A stretch of 64,000 nt of DNA from Termitomyces sp. T153 (taxonomy: Eukaryota; Basidiomycota; Agaricomycetes; Agaricales; Lyophyllaceae), in assembly GCA_018296165.2 (NCBI GenBank), contig JACKQL020000011.1, positions 1,054,001 through 1,118,000 on the forward strand, read 5' to 3'. Below the pieces are notes generated by a model, which worked only from the letters and a program-made list of their open reading frames with translations, ran no database searches and was not told where the DNA came from. Position 1 is the stretch's first letter. Each line of letters starts with the position of its first letter. Position numbers and translations under genes: made by a program. Of the stretch, positions 12,145 through 22,470 are shown one piece after another.

Positions 12145-12873
12145 CCTAATGTCCCCTCAATTTGCCCTATCCTCATCCCCATGGCTCTTGCTCCATTCCT
12201 CCCTCCTCACCACCACTAACACACCTAGCAGGTGCTGGAAGAAGAATTGGTCATCCAAAGACAAGTCCTCAAAAAGCTAGCATTACCTTAGTGGTGTTGC
12301 TAGCACTAGCGACTGCCAGAGCACTTACTATCATTCCCACCATCAGATCTTCCAGCAAAAACTCCAAGGAGGGATCAACAAGAGCCTAGCAAAGTCATTA
12401 AAGTTGTTGCTAAGAAAGAAGTAAACAAAGAACTTACAAAGTGTACATCAAAAGGCTGAATCCACTCTTCTCCTTTGTACTGCTTATAGAGCTGGCAACA
12501 CTCCTTCTTGACTATTGCCAACTCAGGCCACTCAACTCCACTCTCTGCAGTCTTGAACCATTGAAGCCAGGTCTTGAACATGACAGTAACTACCAAGCAA
12601 GGATTCTTCACTAATGAAGCATAAGCTATAGAAAGCAGGCAGTCTACTCAATTGAAAAAAGCATGGGCCATAGTGATCTTCTCCAACTAAGAGGTGAGTT
12701 CAGACAACATAGCAATAAGATCAAGATTGGAGAAGAAATAAGACAAAAGAAGGAAGTGTTGACAAAGTCCAAGCAAAATTGCTAGCTGCTTTTATTCTCA
12801 CTAATCTAGGTGCATGGACTAAGCAAGTGATTACAAGACTTTGGGGTTGACTGAGAGCAGTTAAGATTTCAGC

Positions 12874-12884
12874 ATAGGGGAGGA
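12874..12884 (+). promoter_or_regulatory. Element B polypurine tract
   Basis: ATAGGGGAGGA directly before the TGATAAG start of the right LTR, the expected place for the plus-strand primer of reverse transcription. Confidence 0.65.
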
Positions 12885-13550
12885 TGATAAGACTCATTTG
12901 TCACTGAGCATCATTTTTGGCGATTTTGGACTGAGCAGCAGCTAACTATTTTGGCATGGCACAAGTTACAACACTTAGCACATGAGGCCTAGCCCCAAGG
13001 TCTGGAATGATGTGGCCTTTGCACAGAATTTTAACAACCATGAGACTTGTTGATCATGAGGAACATCATGTGGAGTCTGGGCTTTGGATCTAAAACAACA
13101 AGGCCAAGACCTTTCTCAGCAACAATCACTAGCAACTCCTTGTCAACAACACAGCTTTCTCCTACCATATATGGACATATTGCCAGTTGCATAATTTCTT
13201 ACTTATCATTGTTCTTGTCGAGCTTACAAATATACTTGAACAGTGTCTACACTTCAGACATTGCTTATTCTTTTCACTTGGTTACAGATTGACACTTCAT
13301 ATGTATCATAAACACTTTGGCAGATGCCATCACTAGTAGTGACTATTTGTTTCTTTTCCCATACTATATCTTTGAACAGTATAAATACTACCTGTACATA
13401 GACACTTAATCATCAAACCTCACTATCATCAAATACTACTTCTATTGAATCCCTCTATCTCTAAGCCTACCAGCTTGAGATTTCATTTTGGTTCTATTGC
13501 TCACTCCCTCCATTGACAAAAGACTCAGCAACTAGTCTTGCCAACATCAT

Positions 13551-15246
13551 TGTCACGACCCGTCCCCTGAACCCCCGCACATCATCCATCAACCCCTGAA
13601 CCCCCAAAAAACCCCCGACGCTCCGCCGATCTTCCGCCCATGCCCCGTGCCTATTTCGGCTAACTCCGACGCCTCCCTGGCTAACTCCAACAGCCCCCTG
13701 GCCAACTTTGGTGCCTTCCCCGCAGCCACTGACACTTACCCTGGGTCTCCCAAACCCTGAAAACCACCCCCGCTGTTCCCAATCTTCGCCACCCATCATC
13801 AACTCAACACCCTGGTTCCTCCGACCTATTCTGGAGTATCATGACAACCTTGGGGCGACCCACGTTCCCCAATGATCCCATCAATGTATCAGCACGGCCC
13901 GATCCTCGATCACAACTGACACCCGCCCACTCTGTCGAGCTCCGCCAAGCCCCGCTGCCGCAGCCGACGTACCCCAAAGTTCTCCGGTAGTCAGTATATA
14001 AGTCGTCGAGTAGCTCTTCGTACTCTAGTCTTGATATTGCTTAACGTTACCTATGGTCTGATTGTTTCCTTTTTGTGTTTCGTGTTTCGTGTTTTGTGTC
14101 TTGTTCTCCTTACTCTCAGTCTCCCGGTCTTATCTCAGTCTCCCGGTCTTATCTCAGTCTCCCAGTCTTGTCTCATCTCCATTTTGTTATTGTTCTCGTT
14201 ATCGTTTTGTATCTCCACTCGAATCTACTCTTGTTCCATATCAACCCCCTTCCATTTCGTCTGACGCTGTCTCGGTGACTCCGTCTGACCATTGTGCCCA
14301 AGTCCTCATCAACCTAAACAACCTCACGAACTCCGCGATTACAATCACAAACCCCAACACCCTTTCACCAGGTCCAAACCTCGCTCTTCACTCAGTCCCG
14401 GGCTCCATTAACTCCAATTGATCTCCCATCAAACCCCAGCTCCGCTCCCATTGATCACACAGCCATCCACTCCATCGCTTCCGCGAATCTCCCATACGGT
14501 CTTCTGCCTGAACCCCACCAAGACCATCCCATTTCCTCGCAACCCGACTTCTCCGGACCTTCCCAGATCTGTCTGAATCACATCCCACTGACTATCCGCA
14601 CAAGACATCAGTGCCCGGACATTTTCGAGTGTTTGGTTACCAGTGCAAGGGGATCACGCCCACCTAGTAAGGACTCGCCCAGTGCAGCTGAGCCCCCAAG
14701 GTCAGCGGAACCTGACATATGAAGGGGGAGTACTGTCATGACCCATTCCATTCCCCCCTTCCCTTCACCATTATCCAACCTCAGATTCTACACAGTCCCT
14801 CTTTAGATCTCAGCCACACCCCCAGATCTTAGCCACAGTCCTGTTTCAGCCACATCCAGGTTTTAGCCACCTCTAGGACTGCTTTTCCTGTTCCAGATCA
14901 CTTCCACAGGTTTCAGATCACTTCCAGGATTGCTTCCCTTGTTCCAGATCACTTTCTCATGACTTAGATCACTTCCTGCTATGACTTAGATCACTTCCAT
15001 CTTCTCCTTTTGGCAGTGTCCTACAGCTATATAAGGTCCCTTAGTCTGTAGCTACACCCCAGCCTTGACATTACCTGATATCTTGTTTGTGTTCTGTTGT
15101 TATCTGATCTTCTCTCCATTCATTACTCGCTCTCATTTCTTAGTTTTTTAGTTTCTTTCCCTATCTACATACTTGCTGTTGGCATCAGCTCCCCAAGGTG
15201 GTTTTGGCTCCTGTAAGAGTCCTCCTCCAGGACTGTAGTCCTGACA
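13551..15246 (+). mobile_element. Composite LTR insertion in B's right LTR
   Basis: One insertion bounded by the duplication ATCAT (13,546-13,550 and 15,247-15,251). It consists of a 1,167-bp LTR (13,551-14,717, TGTCACGACCC...GAACCTGACA), 16 bp with the purine tract GAAGGGGGAG, and a different 513-bp LTR (14,734-15,246, TGTCATGACCC...AGTCCTGACA). The first LTR is CpG-rich with a TATATAAG at about 13,996. The second is nearly free of CpG with a TATATAAGG at about 15,029. The two ends belong to different LTR subfamilies, so the element is a recombinant or internally deleted. Confidence 0.8.
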
Positions 15247-15370
15247 ATCATCTTCAACTTTGTATAGCACTAATTGCAGATGTCCTTAGTGTTATTTTGA
15301 TTTAGCGATGCTAGCAACTACAGCTAGCAACTAGTTTGTGTTCATCCTCTCTTCAGTCCTTTTATCATCA

Positions 15371-15560
15371 CTACCCTCTTTCTCTATCCAACCCTTTTTT
15401 CACCTCTTAAGTTAGCTTTATCTTGGCAATGCTTTTGTCTTCATTTGTTTTCTTTCTCTCTTTCTCTACCCTCTTTCTCTATCCAACCCTTTTTTCACCT
15501 CTTAAGTTAGCTTTATCTTGGCAATGCTTTTGTCTTCATTTGTTTTCTTTCTCTCTTTCT
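15371..15560 (+). repeat. 95-bp tandem duplication in element B right LTR
   Basis: The pyrimidine-rich segment starting CTACCCTCTTTCTCTATCC occurs twice head to tail, 95 bp apart (15,371 and 15,466). The left LTR has it once (about 2,275). Confidence 0.85.
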
Positions 15561-15766
15561 CTAGCAACTTCTCATTACTGCCTAGCAACTTAGACTAGTG
15601 GTAGCAACTCTTCCCACTTCACTCTTCACACCCCCATTCACTCTTGTTCTCTGGGATAGTTACTGACTTGCCCTCTACTATTAACTTCCTACTGCCAGCT
15701 ACTCTATCTAGTAACTTGTGTTAGGTTTCCTGTATGGCACTAGGCAGCATAAGAGCACATAAACAC

Positions 15767-17990
15767 ATGGACCCAGCTAAGGTCAAAGCCATCCTCAACT
15801 GGCCTCCACCCCAGAATGTCAAGGAGGTACAGTTGTTCCTGGGGTTTGCTAACTTTTATTGCTAATTCATTGACAACTACTCCAGAATCACCAAACCTCT
15901 CAATTGACTCACATGGAAGGACACTCCTTGGGACTGAGACAGCAAATGCCAAAGTGTATTCCTCCTCCTCAAGAAAGCCTTCACCTCTGCCCTGATCCTC
16001 TACCATTCCAACCCCTCCCTACCAATTGTGCTTGAATGCAACACCTCCAACTATGCCATCACCAGAATACTCTCCCAATTGGACTCTGGAGGCAAGGATC
16101 TCTGCCCCATTGCCTTCTACACCTGCTCAATAATCCCTGCAGAGCTCAACCACAACATCTATAACAAAGAACTCCTCACTATTGTCAAAGCCTTCTGCCA
16201 ATGAAGGGCCTACTTCAAATGATCTCTGCACTGTATCCAAGTCTACTCTGACCATAACAATCTAAAATACTTCACAACTACAAAACAGCTCAGCTGCTGT
16301 CAAGCTTGCTAGTCCAGAATCCTGTCAGAGTACAACTTTACCATCCACTATCACCCCAGATGACTTGGTGCAAAACCTGATGCCCTTATCCAGAGACCCA
16401 ACATGTATACAAAGAAGTCATTTGAGGCTGAGCAGAATGTGTTCAACCATTGAGTGGTAATCCCCCCTGAGCACTTGCATGCCATGCTGATTATGAATGC
16501 AGAAAGAATCCTCCACCAAATCAGAAACACACCCTTGGACTCTTTTTTTACTCAGCACAACCCCCACAACAACTCCATCAATGGGTCAACTGCCAACAAC
16601 CCCTTCACACTATCTCCAGACCACTGCCTCCTACTCCAGAGTGGACAAATCTATGCTCCAGACCACAAGTCTATTCACCTTAACATACTCTGGCAGCACC
16701 ACAACTACAAATTCTGAGGATATCCAGGAATTTGTAAAGAGTCTCCAACTCATTTCTAGGACTTACTTTTGGCCAGGAATGAAAAAGGATGTCATGTGAT
16801 ATGTGAGGGCCTGCAAGCCATGCCTCCAGGCCAAAGTACCCTGCCACCACTCTCATGGCCTGCTGAAGCCCCTCCCCATTGGTCACTGCCCCTGGTCTCC
16901 AATATCAATGGACCACATTGTCAAACTCCTCAACTCCAAAGATATCAATGCAATCTTCATAGTCATCTGCTGCCTCACCAAGCAAGCTCTCTTCATCCCC
17001 TGCCACACTACTGACAATGCTCTGGAGTTTGCCAAGCTATTTCTCAAACACATCTTCTCCAAACACAGACTTCTGGACAACATCATCTTTGACTGCAGCC
17101 CTCTGTTTGTCTTCCACTTTTGGCAATTGTTGTGCAAGGCACTCAAAATAAAGACCAACCTGTTGACTGCCTACTATCCAGAGACTGACAGACAAACTGA
17201 ATGAGTAAACCAAATATTGGAACAGTATCTCCACCTCTACATTAACTATTTATAGAACAACTGGCATGCAGAACTCCTCCTTGCCAAGTTTACCTACAAT
17301 AACACACCTCACTCCACTACCAGAATTTCTCCTTTCTATGCTAACAAAGGCTACAACTCCCAACTCACCCTATCCCTCAAGGACATCCCCTCCTACATTG
17401 TCCATGAAGTTGCAGAAGACCTCTGCTCCCTCCACCAATTCCTCTGGGATGAGATCAATACTGCCAACCAAGCATACTCCAAGCACATCAACACTTGATG
17501 CAACCCCACCCCCAACTAATCCCCCAGAACTCTAGTCTGCCTTGATCAATGCAACCTCAAAACCCAGAGGCCCTCCATCAAGCTCAACCATAAGTGGCTC
17601 AGCCCCTTCAAGATCCTCCAGAAGGTCTCAACACACACCTATAAACTTGATCTACTCCTGAGCCTGAAGGGCCTCCACTCTGTCTTCTATATCTGCCTCC
17701 TTAAAGAACATACTCTGGACCCCTTCCCCAGACAGTGCCCCAGCTGACTGCCCCCCATCAAAGTTGAAGACAAATACCACTACAAAGTTAAACAAATCCT
17801 CAACTCCCACTTTGTCCATGGCTGACCTCACTACCTGGTCTACTAGAGAGGCTATGGGCCTAAGGACAACACTTGGGAGCCCTGCAAGGACCTCTCCAGA
17901 GCCTCCACCAAACTCTGGGACTTCCATTGATGGCACTCCACCAAGCTCCAGGACTCCTAGAACTAGTCAACATAGATGGCAGTTGTGGGC
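15767..17990 (+). pseudogene. Element A pol continued: RNase H, integrase, chromodomain
   Basis: Resumes exactly where element B interrupted [21 protein letters not shown], then FLGFANFY, an RNase H block (IVLECNTSNYAITRILSQ, where ECNTS stands for the usual ECDAS), NKELLTIVKAFCQ and YSDHNNLKYF. Integrase follows: a zinc-finger remnant near 16,780-16,830 (CKPCLQAK), the core start ISMDHIVKLLN (16,900), and a C-terminal part HSVFYICLLKEHTLDPFP. At about 17,760-17,890 the order KYHYKVKQILNSHF ... HYLV ... GYGPKDNTWEPCKDL is a chromodomain, so A is a chromovirus. Many stops (mostly TGA) break it. Confidence 0.85.
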
Positions 17991-18092
17991 ATAACTTCCA
18001 CCTCTAGATTTATTAGGGATTCAACTCCTATAAGTAACCCCCTACATGTTTTATTTGCTATCTCCTTATTTAAATCTGAGAAAATCAATCAC

Positions 18093-18756
18093 TCAGGCCC
18101 AGAGTCCAAGACACTGTATATGACAAACTATGGAATACAGTATAGTACAGAATTGGGCTAGTGACAAGTGCAAGACAGCAAGAAAGGCCCAAACTTCCTC
18201 TACTCTCCCCCCCTCTCCTGGAGCTGCTCCTGCTATCCTCCCCACCATGTCCACCTCCATCTGAGCCACCACCACCACCACCAGAACCTCTGGTTGCCCA
18301 GGCAAGGGCTTCCCAACATTAGTGGCCACTTCCCACCAGGCTCCAGAGGTTGCTGCATTCCTCCACCAGTGCTCTGCCAGCAGTCTCCCCATCTGCCTAA
18401 AACCTTGACTCAACTCTGGGGGTAGACTGCTGAGCACTTGTGCTAGCCCATTCTGTATCAACACATGCACTGCCAACACCCCATTTAGGAGAATGCAATG
18501 CTCCTGGATCCAATCTGCTGGGCTCATGTCAGCAGAATTAAAGGAGGACAGGACTCCATAGACTTACACATCACCCCCTATGCACTGAGGCCACCTTGTT
18601 AATCAACCACTCCTTGCACTGCTTCCCCACCTCCACCATTACCTGGGACAATCCCATCTCCAGCACTGGCCACTGTGCCCCCATCTCTACTCATGCCTCT
18701 AGCTGCACCATCTACTCCTGCAGCCCCTGGAGCTGCAATAGCCACTCAGTGGCCAT
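18093..18756 (-). pseudogene. Element A antisense accessory gene, C-terminal part
   Basis: A minus-strand open remnant just after the convergent pol end. From 18,756 down it reads MATEWLLQLQGLQE followed by a heptad-like coiled-coil segment. From 18,527 it continues MSPADWIQEHCILLNGVLAV and PPELSQGFRQMGRLLAEHWW. It occupies the same place and strand as the accessory frame of element B, although the sequences are not obviously alike by eye. The solo LTR at 18,757-19,968 separates it from its upstream half. Family unknown. Confidence 0.45.
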
Positions 18757-19968
18757 TGTCAGGTTCTGCTGACCACAGGGGCTCAGCTACACTGGGCGAG
18801 TCCTTCCTAGGTGGACGTGATTCCCTGCACTGACAACTGGGCATTTGGAGGTGTCCCAAACACTGGGGACTTGTGAGGATAGTTGGTGGAGATTAATCTG
18901 AGCAAGTCTGAGGAGGTCCAGAGGAGTAGGGGACAAGCTGTGGGGAAGGGGGATGGGCTTGGTGGGGTTCAGGCACAAGTCTGTATGTGAGTATTGCAAG
19001 TGTGGAGGAGGTGGAGGCTACATGAGTGATGGAAGCAGAGCCAGAGTTTGATGGGGGATCAATGGAGGTTAATAGAGTTTGGAGCTGAGTGTGTAGCGAG
19101 GTCTGGAGTTGGTTAAAGAGTGTCTGGGATTCATAATTGTAATTGCAGGGTTCACAAAAGCATTAAGGTTGGGAAAGATAGGAACACAATGAACGGGACG
19201 GATTAAACAAGACAAGACAGAGTTGAACAAAATGAGATGGAGTCAAGACAAGATGGAGACAGAGTTGAGATGAGATGGAGATGGAGTCGAGACAAGATGG
19301 AGATGGAGTCGAGACAAGATGGAGACGAGAACGAGAATAGATTCAGGCAGAGATACAAAACAATAACAAAAATGATAATGGAATAGAGACAAGACAAGAC
19401 CAGGAGACTGAGTAAGAAAACAAGACACGGAACACAAAACACAAGAGAGAAACAATCAGACCATAGGTAATGTTAAGCAATATCAAGACTAGAGTATGAA
19501 GAGCTACTCTATGTCTTATATACTGACTACTGGAGAGCTCCAGGGAATGTCAGCTGTGGCGGCAGGGCTTGGTGGAGCTTGGCGGAGTCAACAGGTGTTG
19601 GTTACGATTGGAGGGTGGGCCGCATTGATATGTTGATGGGATCAATTGGTGATGCAGGCCATTCTGAGGTCGTCGTGATACTCTAAAGTAAGTCGGAGGA
19701 ACCAGGGTGTCAAGTTGATGATGTGTAATGGAATCAGGCACAGTGGGAGAATGGTCCCAAGGGCTCAGAAGATCCAGGGAAAGCATTGCCAACTGCGGGG
19801 AAGACATCAGAGTTGGCCAGGAGGCCATTAGAGTTAGCTGAGGATGTGTCGGAGTTAGCCAGAGTAGGTGTGGAGCACTGTGGGAGTTTGGCAAGGCATT
19901 GGGGGAGGTTCTGGGGGGGCAAGGGATCATTGGGCAATGTGCAGGGGTCCAGGGAACAGGTCGTGACA
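18757..19968 (-). mobile_element. Solo LTR of element A family
   Basis: A 1,212-bp LTR in minus orientation, TGTCAGGTTCTGC...CAGGTCGTGACA, with perfect 5-bp duplications GCCAT at 18,752-18,756 and 19,969-19,973. It has the same U3/R features as the other copies, including the TATATA-containing segment (about 19,517) read on the minus strand. Confidence 0.92.
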
Positions 19969-19973
19969 GCCAT

Positions 19974-20760
19974 TTGCATGGCCATCTCCTGGTCCCTCTG
20001 TGCTGTGCCACTGTCTCTTCACACCACATCCCACTCCCTTTGCATCACATTCCAATTCTTCCCAATCTTCTGGACCTCCTCCTAATGAGTTGCCAGCAAC
20101 CTCTCCAGCTCTTCCACCTGACAATGCAAGAAGGCCTCAGAGACCAACCACAATGCCCCACAGACTGCTCAATTCCTCACCTTGAACACACTTGCTTGGC
20201 CCTGCCTCTGGTGACAGGGACACCCTCTACTTATCTTTGTTGTAAAATATGGGGGCCCCCTCCCTCTGCCCTCCCTGTAGAGGCCCAACTTTCACTACTG
20301 ACTGCCCCACACTGCTCCTGCCCTCTACTCCAGAGCCCTGACCTGACACCTTGCTCCTCTGCTCTTTCTCTAGCTGGACTGCCACCCACTCCCAATCTCA
20401 ACCCTACTCCACAGCAATGCAAGTAGCTTGCTAACTAGATGAGACAGAGCATTTTTCATGCTGCAATTGATATGGGAGACACACTGATGTGTCCTGCTAC
20501 AATCCTGGCACCAGTGCCTTGAATTCACACTGCTCCCCTCTTCAAGTATAGAGAATGCACTGCAAGGCTAAGTTAGCTCAGATATGAGAAGACCCCACTG
20601 CCCAATCACCAGAGCTTCTTCCTGACATCACTCAAGAGTTAGAGGACCTCTTGCTTATCTAATAGCCTCTACAAACTGCTCCAGCATCATTACTGCTTGT
20701 GCAACCCTGTCAGTCTCCAGAACCACTCAGACCACTTCTAGCTCCAAGCTGGGTTTTGAA
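19974..20760 (-). pseudogene. Element A antisense accessory gene, upstream part
   Basis: Minus-strand remnant upstream of the solo LTR. Around 20,460-20,550 it reads WCQDCSRTHQCVSHINCSMK, with cysteines spaced C-x2-C-x5-C-x5-C, which resembles a zinc-binding cluster. Further down, a GGRAGEVAGNSLGGGPEDWE segment (about 20,050-20,120) precedes the LTR. Frames are broken. The cysteine cluster is seen directly; a nucleic-acid-binding role is only a guess. Confidence 0.4.
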
Positions 20761-20775
20761 TACAATGTGGGGGCT

Positions 20776-21960
20776 TGTCATGACCCATTCTCTGAAGCCC
20801 CATACATCGCCCAACAAACCCCCATCCCCCTGAACCCCCCCCCCCCCCAACGCTTTGTTGAACTTCCCCAGCACTCCGCACCTACTCCAGCTAACTCTGA
20901 CGCATTCTTGGCTAACTCCGACAGCTCCCTGGCCAACTCCAATGTCTTCCTTGCAGCCGCCAGTGCTTCTCCTGGACTTCTTGAGCCCCTGGAACCACTC
21001 CTCTGCCATGCTTGACCCCATTACATGTCATCAACTCGACACTCTGGCTCCCCCAGCTTACTCTGGAGTATCATGACAACCTCAGAACGGACTACATCAC
21101 AATTGATCCCATCAACATATCAACGTGGCCTGCCCTCTGGTCATAACCAACACTTGTCAACTCCATCGAGCTCTGCCAAGCCCCACCACCACAGCCGACG
21201 TCCCTGGAGCTCTTCAGTAGTCAGTATATAAGACATAGAGTAGCTCCTTGTATTCTAGTCTGGAGATTACTTACATACCTGCCTTACCTGATGTGTTTCT
21301 GATTGTTCTTCTCATGTTTTGTGTTCTATGTCTCGTTTTCCTTATTCTCAGTCTCCTGGTCTTATCTCATCTCTATTCCATTATTGTTTTGTTATCATTC
21401 CGTGTCTCCACCTGAATTGATTCTCATTCTCATCTCGTCTTTGTCTCATTTTGTTCAACTCCATCTCGTCTTGTTTGACTCCGTCTCATTTTGTTCAACT
21501 CCGTCTTATCTTATTTGATTCTGTCTATTGTGCTCAAGTCCTCTCAACCATAATGCCCTCACAAACTCCACGATTACGATTACAAACCTCCAACACTCTT
21601 TCACCAACTTCAGACCTCACTACATGCTCAGCTCCAAACCCTATCAATCCCCATTGATCCCCCATCAGAACTCTGGCTCCACTCCTATCATCTACATAGC
21701 CTCTGCCTCCTCTGCACCTGCAATACTCACACATGGACTTATGCCTGAACCCCGCCAAGCCCATCCCCCCTCCCCACAACTCATCCTCTACTCCTCTGGA
21801 CCTCCCTGGACTTGCTCAAATCAATTTCCTCTGGCTATCCTCACAAGTCCCCAGTGTTTGGCACACCTCCAAGTGCCCAGTTGTCAGTGCAGGGAATCAT
21901 GTCCACCTAATAAGGACTCGCCCAGTGTAGCTGAGCCCCCATGGTCAGCGGAACCTGACA
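20776..21960 (+). mobile_element. Solo LTR of element A family
   Basis: A 1,185-bp LTR, TGTCATGACCC...GCGGAACCTGACA, with perfect 5-bp duplications GGGCT at 20,771-20,775 and 21,961-21,965. A TATATAAG lies at about 21,224. It is inserted in the 3' internal region of element A. Confidence 0.92.
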
Positions 21961-21965
21961 GGGCT

Positions 21966-22457
21966 GACCCCACCAACTCCATTGGAGCTCCATTTCTAGA
22001 CAAAGCCTCTGATGGGCCTGCCACTACCACAGACAATTCTGTTCAAGCTTGATCAGCAACTCTAGAACACAGAAAAACCACACTCACAACTACAGTACAT
22101 CAACTGCACCCTCCTCCAATCTCAGTACCGGACATGCTCTTCCTAGCAATGCTTGTAGGCCACCATCCTGATTGTTGCCCAATGGTGGAATAGGGGATGC
22201 TAACAAAGAAGAGGATGATGCTGCTGAGAGTGAGGCAGAAGGAAACATGGGGAGGAAAAAGGTTTTAGGAGCCCCAGAGTATGTCCAATCCTTTTTCATT
22301 GATTGGGAAGAATGCCCTAACAAACAGTGGCCATGCTTCAACTTTGTTACCCATGCTGCCACTGCTTGTTGTGGAATGATCAATATTGCTTGGACTTTAA
22401 TTCCCATGCCCCCACTCATCCTTGACTCAAACTCCACATCTCAAGAGTCTTGACACT
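21966..22457 (+). pseudogene. Element A last internal stretch before the 3' LTR
   Basis: The only sizeable open stretch is plus-strand 22,172-22,453 (MLPNGGIGDANKEEDDAAES, then PEYVQSFFIDWEECPNKQWP), ending seven bases before the purine tract. A minus-strand open frame covers the same bases (22,090-22,437), and I cannot decide which strand was coding. No family recognised. Confidence 0.35.
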
Positions 22458-22470
22458 AAAGGGGGAGTGA
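22458..22470 (+). promoter_or_regulatory. Element A polypurine tract
   Basis: AAAGGGGGAGTGA immediately before the TGTCACAACCC start of the 3' LTR. The same motif (GAAGGGGGAGTAC) precedes the LTR at 14,734. Confidence 0.75.

Larger units (their letters stand above)
8933..12611 (-). pseudogene. Element B antisense accessory gene, interrupted
   Basis: A minus-strand coding remnant between pol and the right LTR. Reading from 12,611 down: MKNPCLVVTVMFKTWLQWFK with VEWPELAIVKKECCQLYKQY, then (after the LTR insertion 10,426-12,144) a KGKGKGKNKAQEEEEDFE segment at 10,244-10,425, then AFVECQRELVRKGEPLQVKY at about 9,780-9,840, an acidic serine-rich part (9,337-9,666), and a C-terminal coiled-coil-like domain ending CQAFLAWQEENNIEEEDWEE (8,933-9,244). 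Stops and frame changes show decay, and GT/AG borders suggest introns. I do not recognise a family. Its charge pattern and spliced look suggest a real protein once carried by the element. Confidence 0.5.
1488..15761 (+). mobile_element. Element B: Ty3/gypsy LTR retrotransposon nested in element A
   Basis: A full-length but dead LTR retrotransposon that splits the RT of element A between the YLDN block and the HMDPAKV block. It has a left LTR (1488-2569), a gag remnant, protease, RT, RNase H and integrase on the plus strand, an accessory region on the minus strand, a GGGGAGGA purine tract and a right LTR from 12,885. Two later LTR insertions interrupt it. Flanks TATGC (1483-1487) and AACAC (15,762-15,766) fit a 5-bp target duplication whose internal CpG decayed on opposite strands. 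The right end is placed to within a few bases. Confidence 0.88.
12885..15761 (+). repeat. Element B right LTR, interrupted
   Basis: Aligns with 1488-2569. It is interrupted at 13,551-15,246 by a later LTR insertion and carries a 95-bp tandem duplication at about 15,371-15,560 that the left LTR lacks. Without these the two LTRs are about the same length. Differences are largely C/T and G/A transitions. Confidence 0.85.

Noticed and set aside
14031..14421. Overlapping hydrophobic open frames in the LTR at 13,551 and its other copies
   Set aside because: They come from the pyrimidine-rich leader of the LTR (TCTCAGTCTCCCGGTCTTATC repeats). The same frames appear in several LTR copies and have no coding character.
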